The notes beneath the pieces were generated by a model. That model was not told the origin of the DNA. It did not search any database and saw only the letters and a program-made list of their open reading frames with translations. This document shows positions 1 to 6,320 of a stretch of 12,498 bases of DNA, piece by piece; within the stretch, counting starts at the first letter, position 1; every line of letters begins with the position of its first letter. Both the position numbers and the translations under genes were made by a program. Origin of the DNA: CAVOBC01 sp963693635 (GTDB lineage Bacteria; Pseudomonadota; Gammaproteobacteria; Pseudomonadales; Azotimanducaceae); contig CAVOBC010000117.1 of NCBI GenBank assembly GCA_963693635.1, forward strand, positions 1-12,498, read 5' to 3'.

Positions 1-396
1 GATCTGACCGTCGATGAGCGCTTTGCCGCGCCGCAGGACCGGGTCGCCCACGCCGATGTCCTTTACGAGATCGTGGCTGAGTGGACGCGCGCGCGGACCA
101 AGTTCGAGGCAATGGAGCAACTGGCCGGCGCCGGCGTGCCCTGCTCTGCTGTTCAGGACACAGCCGAACTGCACAACGATCCACATCTCATTGAACGCGG
201 CTTTGTGCACAACCTTGACCTGCCGCACCATGGCAAGGTGCCACTGCTCGGTTTTGCGCCACAAATGTCAGAGTCGAGTGTCGACCTCGACGCCCCTCCG
301 CTACTGGGTCAACATACCGACGAGGTGTTGGCGGCCGAGCTTGGGCTCGATGACAGCGCGCTTACACAACTGCGAGAATCCGGCGTCATTCGCTGA
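1..396 (+). CDS. CaiB/BaiF-type (class III) CoA-transferase, C-terminal part, 5' end outside window
   Basis: The reading frame is open from the first base of the window and ends at TGA 394-396, leaving about 131 C-terminal residues. The family moves CoA between acyl-CoA donors and carboxylic acid acceptors through an aspartyl-CoA intermediate; the catalytic Asp lies in the missing part. What is visible is the typical end of the family: a helix with WTRARTKFEAMEQL, then AGVPCSAVQDTAEL followed by NDPHLIERGFV, and a tail resembling LGQHTDEVLAAELGLD before a short terminal helix. Family members are usually about 390-410 residues, so roughly two thirds is missing. It converges on the neighbouring hydrolase gene with a 38-base gap and no clear terminator. 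In context it would load a carboxylate made by the oxidative genes onto CoA. The family is secure; the substrate is unknown. Confidence 0.9.
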   Translation, partial: DLTVDERFAAPQDRVAHADVLYEIVAEWTRARTKFEAMEQLAGAGVPCSAVQDTAELHNDPHLIERGFVHNLDLPHHGKVPLLGFAPQMSESSVDLDAPPLLGQHTDEVLAAELGLDDSALTQLRESGVIR

Positions 397-434
397 CGGT
401 CACGGTATCTCGCTTGTGCCCGACTGAACGCGAC

Positions 435-1295
435 TTAAGAGCCTGGAACGTGTTCCAGCAGAAACGCACGTACAGCTTCAACAGTCTCCGTTAGATTGCC
501 TCGGGCCCGACAGTCCACCTCAAGGCAACGGGCGGCGGGTGCAAGCTCGGCAACTCGCTGGGCAACACCGGTCGGATGAAACGCATCGCTTCCCGGCAAT
601 ATCAACATGGAATGCGTCATACGTTCAATTGCGACAGCATTGACCGAGAAGAATGGCTCTTGCCACGGCCAGATGCCGTCCCGAAAGTCGATCACAAGTG
701 CAATGTAGCCTTCTCTGCCAAGTGATTTCATCGCGTCAGCAAAGCCCGGTTGATCACGCAATCGTTGCCCGAATGGCCCGGCCGCCGCATTGTCCATAAA
801 TCGTGGATTCTGTTCCGCAGCCGCAATCACCGCGTCAAGTCCCTCGGCCCGGGCAACCCGAATAGTCTCGTTGAACATGTAATAGAACGTGCCCATCGTG
901 TTCGTATCATCAAGCCCAACCGGGTCCTGCAAGACCGCCGCCGTGATGCGAGCGGGCGCTTCGTCCATCAGGTTCAACGCATACGCGCAGCCAATGCAGC
1001 CGCCCATGACGTGGGCGCTGGCAAGACGTAAATCGTTCAGCACAGCGAGTTGATCCCCCATCATCTGCTGATAGGAAAAGGCTGTTAGCGGAGCGCGGCT
1101 TCGCCCCGCATGACGCTGGTCCATGGCGATGACCATGAAGTCGTCGCTGAAGACCTCGATGGGATTGAACGCACTTCCTCGCCAGGACGCGATCTCGCTG
1201 CTCACCCCGCCGGGCGCAAGCAGCAGCAACGGGTATCCATCACCCGTTATCTCGTAGTGGATTTCCGCACCATCAGGGCGTATCAGATCTGGCAT
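435..1295 (-). CDS. alpha/beta-hydrolase with Cys in the nucleophile elbow
   Basis: A 286-residue alpha/beta-hydrolase fold protein, probably cytoplasmic. I chose the ATG at 1293-1295 because MPDLIRPDGAEIHYEITGDG is the usual first strand of such proteins; longer in-frame starts (1313, 1328, 1418) add non-family residues and run toward or into the P450 gene. None of these starts has a convincing Shine-Dalgarno. Seen: oxyanion-loop region LLLAPGG (24-30), MDQRHAGRS (58-66), nucleophile elbow VMGGCIGC with Cys100 where Ser is usual, and LPGSDAFHP (233-241) with Asp237 as likely acid. The canonical late His (normally about 20-30 residues after the acid) is not seen; His240 is the nearest candidate. 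Related putative hydrolases also carry GGCIG, so this may be a subfamily trait. It is transcribed divergently from the P450 gene, with a 67-base gap. The substrate is unknown; dienelactone-hydrolase-like chemistry on a lactone or thioester is one possibility. Confidence 0.85.
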   Translation of the reverse strand: MPDLIRPDGAEIHYEITGDGYPLLLLAPGGVSSEIASWRGSAFNPIEVFSDDFMVIAMDQRHAGRSRAPLTAFSYQQMMGDQLAVLNDLRLASAHVMGGCIGCAYALNLMDEAPARITAAVLQDPVGLDDTNTMGTFYYMFNETIRVARAEGLDAVIAAAEQNPRFMDNAAAGPFGQRLRDQPGFADAMKSLGREGYIALVIDFRDGIWPWQEPFFSVNAVAIERMTHSMLILPGSDAFHPTGVAQRVAELAPAARCLEVDCRARGNLTETVEAVRAFLLEHVPGS

Positions 1296-1362
1296 AAACC
1301 GCGCTCGTGACATGGAGGCAGCGGCCATGCTAGGTTGCAGGAAATCGAAAAGCGAGGGAAAG
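1296..1362. promoter_or_regulatory. short divergent promoter region, hydrolase / P450
   Basis: This 67-base gap separates two divergent start codons, so both promoters must lie in it or overlap the 5' coding ends. On the plus strand a purine-rich GAGGGAAAG stretch (1354-1362) directly precedes the P450 ATG and is the likely ribosome binding site. A weak dyad, CATGG-N9-CCATG (1311-1329), could be an operator, but 5-bp arms can occur by chance. No good -35/-10 pair was found by eye. Confidence 0.35.
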
Positions 1363-2688
1363 ATGAACTCACAACCAGCACCCAGCCTCACCCTCAGTAA
1401 CCTCGACATCACCGACACCGACCGCTACATTCGCTTTGGCTTCCCATGGGAAGCGTGGGATCTCTTGCGGCAGGAGGCGCCGGTCTTCTGGTACGAACGA
1501 CCTCATTTCGAGCCGTTCTGGGCGATCACAAAGCACGAGGACATTGGCTTCATCTCACGCAGCCCGCACCTCTTCTCCAACACGCAACTGCTGCGCCTGA
1601 ACGACACCGAGTCCATTCAGATGGGTCAACGCGGTCGTGTCCGTGCTGCCAACCGATTTGGCGGTTCGCCCGAAGATCCGCCGGACTTCATCTTCCTTGA
1701 TCCGCCCGAGCACCGGCAACGTCGCAGCCTCGTTAGCAAACACTTCACGCCCCGCATGATGCGGCGACTGGAAGAGCACTTTGGCGGCATGGCCGAGAAT
1801 TACGTCAGCCACTTCGCCGACGTGCTGGCCCAGCAACTGGCCGAGAAGGGCCGCACGGGCACGGTCGACGTCGTGCACGAGTTGTCCGCCAAGCTGCCGG
1901 TCGCTGCTATCTGCGAAATGGCGGGGGTTCCCGAGGAGGACTGGGACCAGATTTTTCACTGGACCGAGACCCTGGTCGGCGCGGCAGATCCCGAATACCA
2001 GCTTCCAGGCGAGAACCGGGAACAGACTGCAATTCGCAATGGCGATGAGTGGCGGCGTTATAACGAGGAATTAGTCGCCAGGCGCAAGGCCGAAGGACTG
2101 GGCGACGACATGTTGTCGAGTCTGCTACGCGGAGAGATCGACGGCGAGGAACTGACGCCCCGCGAGATATCGGCCTATTTCACCATCCTGCTGGCAGCCG
2201 GCAACGAGACCACACGCAATTCCATCACCGGCGGCGTCAAGGCATTGCTGGACCACCCGGACCAACTGAAGCGGCTGGTGGACAATCCTGAGCTCGTCCC
2301 GTCAGCGGTCGAAGAGATACTGCGCTGGACCTCAATTGTCATTCAGTTTCAACGCACGGCGATGGAAGACGTGAAGTTGCGCGGCCAAACCATCCGCAAA
2401 GGCGAATCTGTCGTCATGTGGTACCCGTCTGCCAACCGTGACGAGGACGTCTTCGAAGACCCTTACCGCTTTGATATTGGCAGGGAGCCGAACGATCACT
2501 TCGCCTTCGGCGGCTTTGGCGAGCACTTCTGTTTGGGCGCCAATCTCGCGCGGTGGGAGATGCGCGCTATTTTCCACGCGCTCATACCGGTGCTGTCGAC
2601 ACTTGAACTCGCGAGTGAACCCGAGTTCGTGCCTCGCAGCCTGCATGTGGGTGGCATTAAACGCATGATGGTGAGGTCAACCGCATGA
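1363..2688 (+). CDS. cytochrome P450 (CYP125/CYP124-like bacterial class I)
   Basis: A 441-residue soluble P450 that would insert one oxygen atom into a C-H bond using electrons delivered by a ferredoxin. The ATG at 1363 is preceded by GAGGGAAAG and fits family length; an upstream in-frame start at 1312 lacks a binding site and adds 17 unlike residues. Seen: C-helix LDPPEHRQRR (112-121), I-helix AAGNETTRN (278-286) with Glu in place of the commoner Asp, the ExxR motif EILR (318-321), the PSANRDEDVFEDPYRFDI stretch (355-372), and heme loop FGGFGEHFCLG (382-392) with Cys390 as thiolate ligand. The IQFQRTA and YPSANRDE signatures resemble CYP125, CYP124 and CYP142, which oxidise terminal methyls of sterol or isoprenoid chains, so such a substrate is plausible but inferred. 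It is followed by its probable ferredoxin. The last eight codons are part of a tandem duplication. Confidence 0.95.
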   Translation: MNSQPAPSLTLSNLDITDTDRYIRFGFPWEAWDLLRQEAPVFWYERPHFEPFWAITKHEDIGFISRSPHLFSNTQLLRLNDTESIQMGQRGRVRAANRFGGSPEDPPDFIFLDPPEHRQRRSLVSKHFTPRMMRRLEEHFGGMAENYVSHFADVLAQQLAEKGRTGTVDVVHELSAKLPVAAICEMAGVPEEDWDQIFHWTETLVGAADPEYQLPGENREQTAIRNGDEWRRYNEELVARRKAEGLGDDMLSSLLRGEIDGEELTPREISAYFTILLAAGNETTRNSITGGVKALLDHPDQLKRLVDNPELVPSAVEEILRWTSIVIQFQRTAMEDVKLRGQTIRKGESVVMWYPSANRDEDVFEDPYRFDIGREPNDHFAFGGFGEHFCLGANLARWEMRAIFHALIPVLSTLELASEPEFVPRSLHVGGIKRMMVRSTA

Positions 2689-2708
2689 TGATGAGGGCAA
2701 TCGCATGA
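2661..2708 (+). repeat. 20-bp tandem duplication at the P450/ferredoxin junction
   Basis: Bases 2661-2680 and 2681-2700 match at 17 of 20 positions, and a third copy begins at 2701 (CGCATGA recurs at 2662, 2682 and 2702). Each copy carries an ATGA. The one at 2685-2688 overlaps the P450 stop, and the one at 2705-2708 is the ferredoxin start. Between them lies a seven-codon reading frame (MMMRAIA, 2685-2708), a frame-shifted copy of the P450 tail MMVRSTA. The duplication also supplies TGAGGG (2692-2697), the probable ferredoxin ribosome binding site. Origin by slippage is inferred. Confidence 0.85.
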
Positions 2709-2896
2709 GAGTAGTCGTCGATCACAGCCTCTGCGAGGGACACGCCAAGTGCATGGAAAATGCACCGGGCGTGTTCGAGGTGCGCGACGACGACCTGTCC
2801 TACGTGCTCGTCACCGACATTCCCGAGGAGCAGCGCGAGGCGGTGACCCGCGCCGTGCAAATCTGTCCCCGGCGGGCGATCCAGCTCGAAGAGTAG
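2705..2896 (+). CDS. P450-associated ferredoxin with CxxHxxC...CP cluster motif
   Basis: A 63-residue small iron-sulfur ferredoxin of the kind that passes single electrons to bacterial P450s. Seen: MRVVVDHSLCEGHAKC, with Cys10, His13 and Cys16, then Cys54-Pro55 near the C-terminus. In the classic 3Fe-4S/4Fe-4S ferredoxins the position of His13 is Cys or another residue; His variants are known among actinobacterial and proteobacterial P450 partners and alter cluster type or potential. Length and the closing PRRAIQLEE are typical. It starts 16 bases after the P450 stop, with TGAGGG as ribosome binding site, so the two genes are almost certainly cotranscribed and translated as a pair. No ferredoxin reductase gene is in the window, so reduction must come from an enzyme encoded elsewhere. 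Confidence 0.93.
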   Translation: MRVVVDHSLCEGHAKCMENAPGVFEVRDDDLSYVLVTDIPEEQREAVTRAVQICPRRAIQLEE

Positions 2897-2925
2897 CTCA
2901 CCGGCAGATTCCGCCCGAGATGAGT

Positions 2926-2946
2926 CCTAACTGACGGTACGTTAGG
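2926..2946. promoter_or_regulatory. operator-like dyad after the ferredoxin gene
   Basis: CCTAAC and GTTAGG flank a 9-base centre. Within the inner 19 bases 14 positions match their reverse complement, giving CTAAC-NN-AC-N-GT-NN-GTTAG symmetry. This is the size and form of a TetR-family operator, though it could also act as a weak hairpin at the end of the P450-ferredoxin transcript (no U-run follows). It lies 29 bases after the ferredoxin stop and over 200 bases before the permease. The role is inferred. Confidence 0.4.
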
Positions 2947-2996
2947 GTCAATTGGCCGCTCGCTCATTGATCGGCATTGTTCATTTCACTGGCCAT

Positions 2997-3050
2997 CATC
3001 ATTTCACGCCACCATCATGTTAAGCCACCATCGTTGCACGCCACCATCCG
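2997..3050. repeat. degenerate 16-bp tandem repeat, three copies plus a part
   Basis: Units start at 2997, 3013, 3029 and 3045 with consensus CATCRTTKYACGCCAC; the second unit is the most diverged and the fourth is only CATCCG. A related piece, TCATTTCACTGGCCAT (2981-2996), precedes them with an 18-base shift. There is no dyad within the unit and nothing CRISPR-like. It is probably a slippage array; a protein-binding iteron role cannot be excluded. Confidence 0.65.
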
Positions 3051-3223
3051 TCACTCGCGGCAATTCTCCTCGCACACGCTTCCTCACATCTACACGCGCT
3101 ACGCACCTCGAGGTGCACTCGGCTCCAGGTAGAAGGCCGCATCGCCCGCCCAGCCGGTAACCCGTCATCGAACGCAAAGATCACATCGATGCCCTTGCTG
3201 CATCCACGCTGATTGGCTTCAAC

Positions 3224-4117
3224 GTGCTGCTCGGGGTCAATCAAGCCCTCGTAAAGCTCGTTAACGTCGGCTTTTCACCGGTGTTCCAGGCAGGACTGCG
3301 ATCAGCTTGCGCAATATTGCCTGTGCTCGCTTTCGCGTTGTATGCGCGCAAGCGTCTCTCGATAACCGATGGTTCACTCGCACCCGGATTGCTCAACGGC
3401 TTGCTCTTCTCTGGCGAGTTCTGCCTGCTCTTTCTCGCCCTCGACTACACGACTGTTGCGCGGGCGTCCCTCTTTTTCTACACCATGCCGGTTTGGCTTG
3501 CGGTTGCCGCACACTTTCTGCTGCCCGGTGAACGGCTGACACTTCGCAAAGCAGCCGGTCTCACGCTCGCGATCGTCGGCGTTACCGTGGCGTTTTCGGG
3601 TCGATCGGAAGCATCAACTCAAACCTCCTGGATCGGTGATGTCCTCGCGCTTGCAGCGGCTCTCTGCTGGGCATCGATCGCGCTGCTAACACGCTTGTCA
3701 CGGCTGCAGGACACCAGCCCGCAGATGAACCTGCTGTATCAACTGGTGGTCTCGGCGCTAGTCCTGCTGCTTATCGCGCCGTTCTTTAGCGATCAGGTGC
3801 GCGAACCCACCGCGACGATCCTCGGCATCTTTGCCTTCCAGGTAATCGTCATCGTGGCCATCGGATTCACAATATGGTTCTGGCTGCTGTCGGTCTATCC
3901 AGCCTCCAACATCGCCTCGTTCAGCTTGCTCGCGCCACTTTTCGGCGTCTTATCCGGCTGGCTGATCTTCCACGATCCGCTGACGCCCGTCTTCCTTGCG
4001 GCGCTTGGTCTCGTCATGGCCGGTCTCGTGGTCGCCAACAGCAGGGCTTCTCCGCCCGTCGATCCCGCTGCAGGTCATGCCCAGCCTGACGCACCTGAAC
4101 CCCACAAGCCGGATTGA
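3224..4117 (+). CDS. DMT superfamily permease (EamA family), start codon apparently lost
   Basis: An inner-membrane permease with two EamA repeats and about ten hydrophobic segments, a family exporting small metabolites and amino-acid-like compounds. Seen: LLGVNQALVKLVN, GFSPVFQAGLRSA, the TTVARASLFFYTMPVW segment, and in the second half GDVLALAAALCWASIALLTR, IWFWLLSVYPAS and SFSLLAPLFGVLSGWLIF. GTG 3224 is the first usual start, but it falls inside transmembrane segment 1 and has no ribosome binding site. Upstream in frame (3161-3223) the sequence reads PVIERKDHIDALAASTLIGFN, which matches the normal N-terminus of this family. The expected initiator sits at 3167 as ATC, and TAA lies just before at 3158. 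The gene may therefore start at ATC, be poorly expressed, or be a young pseudogene; the rest is intact. The hydrophilic, Pro-rich tail is unremarkable. It converges on the nitroreductase gene with a 46-base gap. Confidence 0.82.
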   Translation: MLLGVNQALVKLVNVGFSPVFQAGLRSACAILPVLAFALYARKRLSITDGSLAPGLLNGLLFSGEFCLLFLALDYTTVARASLFFYTMPVWLAVAAHFLLPGERLTLRKAAGLTLAIVGVTVAFSGRSEASTQTSWIGDVLALAAALCWASIALLTRLSRLQDTSPQMNLLYQLVVSALVLLLIAPFFSDQVREPTATILGIFAFQVIVIVAIGFTIWFWLLSVYPASNIASFSLLAPLFGVLSGWLIFHDPLTPVFLAALGLVMAGLVVANSRASPPVDPAAGHAQPDAPEPHKPD

Positions 4118-4163
4118 TCCGGTCCTGCACGCCCTACGTCACACGACACATTTGGGGCGAGAA

Positions 4164-4826
4164 CTAGGTCGCGGGTGGCCAAAGTGGCTCAGGTATCTCA
4201 AACCCAAGCGGGGTGCCCCACTGGTTTTTGAAGGCAACCTCATGAGCGGGGCGGCGAGGCGCAACACCCCAGCGCCCGGTCGGATACCCCATCGGAACGA
4301 GGCATGCGAAATTCCAGCCCTTGTCTTTGGGAACCCCAAGGATGTCGAATGCCCGGTCTTTCTCGAACACGAGCAGGCTCGTGATTGCACTCCCGATACC
4401 CTCGGCACGCGCCGCGAGCATGGCGTTCCACACGGCCGGGAAAATCGAGCCGCCGCTCTGGTCGCCCTGGCTGAACGCCCCGAGCAACAGCGGATAGCCT
4501 TCGAAGTTGTCACCCATGTGTTTGGCAGAGCGGTACATCTTCAGAAATTTCGGATGATCGCCCTCGTCGGGCGCCGCCGTCGCCGCCTCAAGGGCCGGTC
4601 CGTAGACGGTGGAAAAGAGACGGTCCATGCACTCACGGTAGAGCGGCGCAAGTTCTGCGATGACCGCCTGGTCATCAACCAGCAGAAACCGCCAGCCCTG
4701 GGTATCACCGCCGGACGGTGCGCGGATGGCGGCGTCCAGAATTCGGGCCTGCACATCTTCGGGAATCAGGTCCGGCTTCACCCGCCGCATGGCACGGGTG
4801 GTATAGAGCGCCTCGTAGATGTCCAT
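4164..4826 (-). CDS. nitroreductase-family FMN-dependent oxidoreductase
   Basis: A 220-residue cytoplasmic flavoenzyme of the nitroreductase superfamily, which uses NAD(P)H to reduce nitro groups, quinones or activated double bonds, usually as a homodimer. The ATG at 4826 is preceded by GGAGA at 6 bases (4833-4837). Seen: the N-terminal FMN-phosphate region TTRAMRRVKPD (9-19), the flavin-binding loop APSGGDTQGWRF (36-47), the GIGSAIT helix (143-149), and the family C-terminus GYPTGRWGVAPRRP (180-193). No extra domain or iron-sulfur cluster is present. It lies last of three minus-strand genes and has its own 205-base upstream region containing a dyad, so it may be regulated separately. In this cluster it could reduce an enone or quinone made by the oxygenases. 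The substrate is not predictable. Confidence 0.92.
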   Translation of the reverse strand: MDIYEALYTTRAMRRVKPDLIPEDVQARILDAAIRAPSGGDTQGWRFLLVDDQAVIAELAPLYRECMDRLFSTVYGPALEAATAAPDEGDHPKFLKMYRSAKHMGDNFEGYPLLLGAFSQGDQSGGSIFPAVWNAMLAARAEGIGSAITSLLVFEKDRAFDILGVPKDKGWNFACLVPMGYPTGRWGVAPRRPAHEVAFKNQWGTPLGFEIPEPLWPPAT

Positions 4827-4862
4827 CGCAAATCTCCATCAAATGTAGGGAAAGCCGGGGCT

Positions 4863-4881
4863 TGTTACCGCGCTTGTAACA
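4863..4881. promoter_or_regulatory. operator-like dyad upstream of the nitroreductase gene
   Basis: TGTTAC and GTAACA form perfect 6-bp arms around a 7-base centre, 37-55 bases upstream of the nitroreductase start. The TTAC-N7-GTAA form is common for TetR/MarR-type repressors. No regulator gene is in the window to pair with it. A weak CTGACG-17-TAATAA promoter-like pair on the minus strand lies just upstream of it, so the site would sit in or just after the promoter. The role is inferred. Confidence 0.45.
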
Positions 4882-4967
4882 GTGCTTATTACTGGGCGGA
4901 TCGTGTCACGTCAGGCGATTTCAGTGCGATCACGCACCAACGCTTGTCGTGCATGATGAAACGTTGA

Positions 4968-4991
4968 ACGCCGGACACGCGTGTCCGGCGT
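4968..4991. terminator. 24-bp perfect palindrome after the CmcJ-like gene
   Basis: Bases 4968-4991 are their own reverse complement, centred on ACGCGT with outer arms ACGCCGGAC/GTCCGGCGT. The site begins 40 bases beyond the CmcJ-like stop codon on the minus strand. As RNA it would fold into a strong GC-rich stem with a minimal loop; the bases that follow on the minus strand (TCAACGTTTC) contain only a weak U-tract. It is either a terminator or 3' stabilising stem, or a dimeric-protein site upstream of the nitroreductase gene. Confidence 0.5.
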
Positions 4992-5031
4992 CAGCGCCCT
5001 CCGCAGATGAGTGCTGGGTCGATAATCGTCG

Positions 5032-6306
5032 TTAGAAAAATACGTACGCCCGAACAACGACGTTCCTGCGGCACCGCGCGTCTTCGGGTGCGGTCGGATC
5101 AACACACGCCGAATGAAAAGACCAGCGCGAGACCGAACCATCCGTGACCGAGTCATAGCATTTGAGCATCGAAACCTCGGTTGAGGTCTGCTGCGGAACC
5201 CAGTACCACTCATGGTCCGGTCGATGGGTAAAGCGGGTAGTCTCACCAACCCGGTCGTCGTAGACCCGGTAATTGGTGATGTAGGTTTGATCCGCGAACG
5301 ACGGCCAGGCGCAGAGCACAAACGGAAACTGCTCTACCGTCTCCATGGGCTTGGCGAGGTTGATCGACATGAACCGGCGAGACATCTTCTCGTCTGCCTC
5401 GGCTCCGGTGTAATGCTGCTCGCGGCCAAAGTTACGCAGGTTTTTCGTGAGCAACTCGCGGCAACGAACGCGGCCACTGTTGTCGTTCAGATCGTTGTGC
5501 ACGATGTTGGCGTAACCGCCATTCACGCCCGGGTTCTTGTTTGCCTGATCCTCCGTGCGATCGCCCTCGTAGTCCTTGTCGAAGACGTCGTGGTTGTAAA
5601 CAAGCGCGTCGGTCGCACCCGGGAAGAAGTCGAGCATGAGCTTCTCCATCTCCTGATAGAACACGCGTTCCACCTCAGCCGAGTCATAGAAGTTGGTGCA
5701 CCGGGACTCGCAATGCGCGAGTGACACGCCCAGTTTGTCCATGCACTCCGGGCTGTTCGGTGACAGGCCGGGGTAGTACTCCTCCATTTTCCGCGCATCA
5801 CGCAACACCTGCGGAAAGTAGAGGTTGCGCCGACCGGCATCGCGTTCGTCCTTGCGCAGGGCCGTGGCGTCGGCTTCACGGGCCGGGTCCTTCCAAAGGG
5901 CGTTGGACGAGACGACCGAATACGAAGGCGCCTCGTGAACGGTGTAACGCAGCGGCAGTGCCACGCCGCCCTCCGGCGCTTCGATGTTGTTCGCGCGGAT
6001 GTGTTCAAGGCACTCATCATAGGTGCGAAAGCCGAGTCCCCACTCGGTTTCGATGGGGCCGGGGGGCGCGTTCTCGATCATGGCGATGACCGCCTCGCCC
6101 TCGCCGCCAGCGACCTGAACCAAGGCCGCCTCAGTTGCCGCCGCAGTTCCCGAATCGCCGTTTCGATCAAACGACATGTAAGACAGGCCACCGTTTGCGG
6201 CGAAGGGCGCTGGCTGACCCGCGGTCAGCTCAAGGGTCGGCACATACACCGACGAGCCGTCCTTCGAACCGGACTCATCAAACTGGTCTTGCTTGGCTTC
6301 GCTCAT
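5032..6306 (-). CDS. CmcJ/NvfI-family oxygenase-like protein, extended N-terminus
   Basis: A 424-residue protein whose C-terminal two thirds matches the CmcJ/NvfI/EfuI family. Members take part in cephamycin C-7 hydroxylation (CmcJ) and fungal meroterpenoid endoperoxide formation (NvfI, an Fe(II)/2-oxoglutarate enzyme). Seen: family start YTVHEAPSYS (121-130), YNHDVF (237-242), VHNDLNDNSG (269-278) with His270-x-Asp272 as likely iron ligands, RFMSINLAKP (311-320, where many members read WRP), and WSFHSACVDPTAPEDA (395-410) with His398 as the third ligand, then the closing VVVRAYVFF. Typical members are about 270-310 residues; here about 100 extra N-terminal residues and an insertion around 140-215 add length and many cysteines. 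The start ATG 6306 follows AGGG at 9 bases. Downstream lies a strong palindrome. It would oxidise a substrate shared with the neighbouring PhyH enzyme; the substrate is unknown. Confidence 0.82.
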   Translation of the reverse strand: MSEAKQDQFDESGSKDGSSVYVPTLELTAGQPAPFAANGGLSYMSFDRNGDSGTAAATEAALVQVAGGEGEAVIAMIENAPPGPIETEWGLGFRTYDECLEHIRANNIEAPEGGVALPLRYTVHEAPSYSVVSSNALWKDPAREADATALRKDERDAGRRNLYFPQVLRDARKMEEYYPGLSPNSPECMDKLGVSLAHCESRCTNFYDSAEVERVFYQEMEKLMLDFFPGATDALVYNHDVFDKDYEGDRTEDQANKNPGVNGGYANIVHNDLNDNSGRVRCRELLTKNLRNFGREQHYTGAEADEKMSRRFMSINLAKPMETVEQFPFVLCAWPSFADQTYITNYRVYDDRVGETTRFTHRPDHEWYWVPQQTSTEVSMLKCYDSVTDGSVSRWSFHSACVDPTAPEDARCRRNVVVRAYVFF

Positions 6307-6320
6307 AGCTTTGTACCCTG

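Larger units (their letters stand above)
2897..3223. other. intergenic gap after ferredoxin, with dyad, repeats and the untranslatable 5' end of the permease
   Basis: No independent gene is supported here. The gap contains a near-palindrome (2926-2946), a degenerate 16-bp repeat (2997-3050) and, from 3161, in-frame sequence that reads as the missing N-terminus of the downstream permease but has no ATG, GTG or TTG. Bases 3051-3160 hold nothing I can recognise. No U-tract terminator for the P450-ferredoxin operon was found. Confidence 0.6.

Noticed and set aside
1311..1329. CATGG-N9-CCATG as a firm operator in the P450/hydrolase promoter region
   Set aside because: Arms of only 5 bp in a GC-rich stretch are expected by chance; kept only as a remark.
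1312..1362. Longer P450 start at 1312
   Set aside because: No ribosome binding site, and the added residues lie in the divergent promoter region; ATG 1363 has GAGGGAAAG in front.
435..1418. Longer form of the left alpha/beta-hydrolase starting at 1418, overlapping the P450 5' end
   Set aside because: The extra 41 residues do not look like a hydrolase N-terminus or a clean signal peptide, and this DNA already codes for the P450 start in the other direction.
2997..3050. 16-bp array as a possible CRISPR
   Set aside because: Units abut with no spacers, are degenerate, and no cas gene is present.
3996..4967. Long plus-strand open frame of 323 codons across the nitroreductase gene
   Set aside because: It is the antisense shadow of a well-recognised nitroreductase; its product is Arg/His-rich with no domain pattern.
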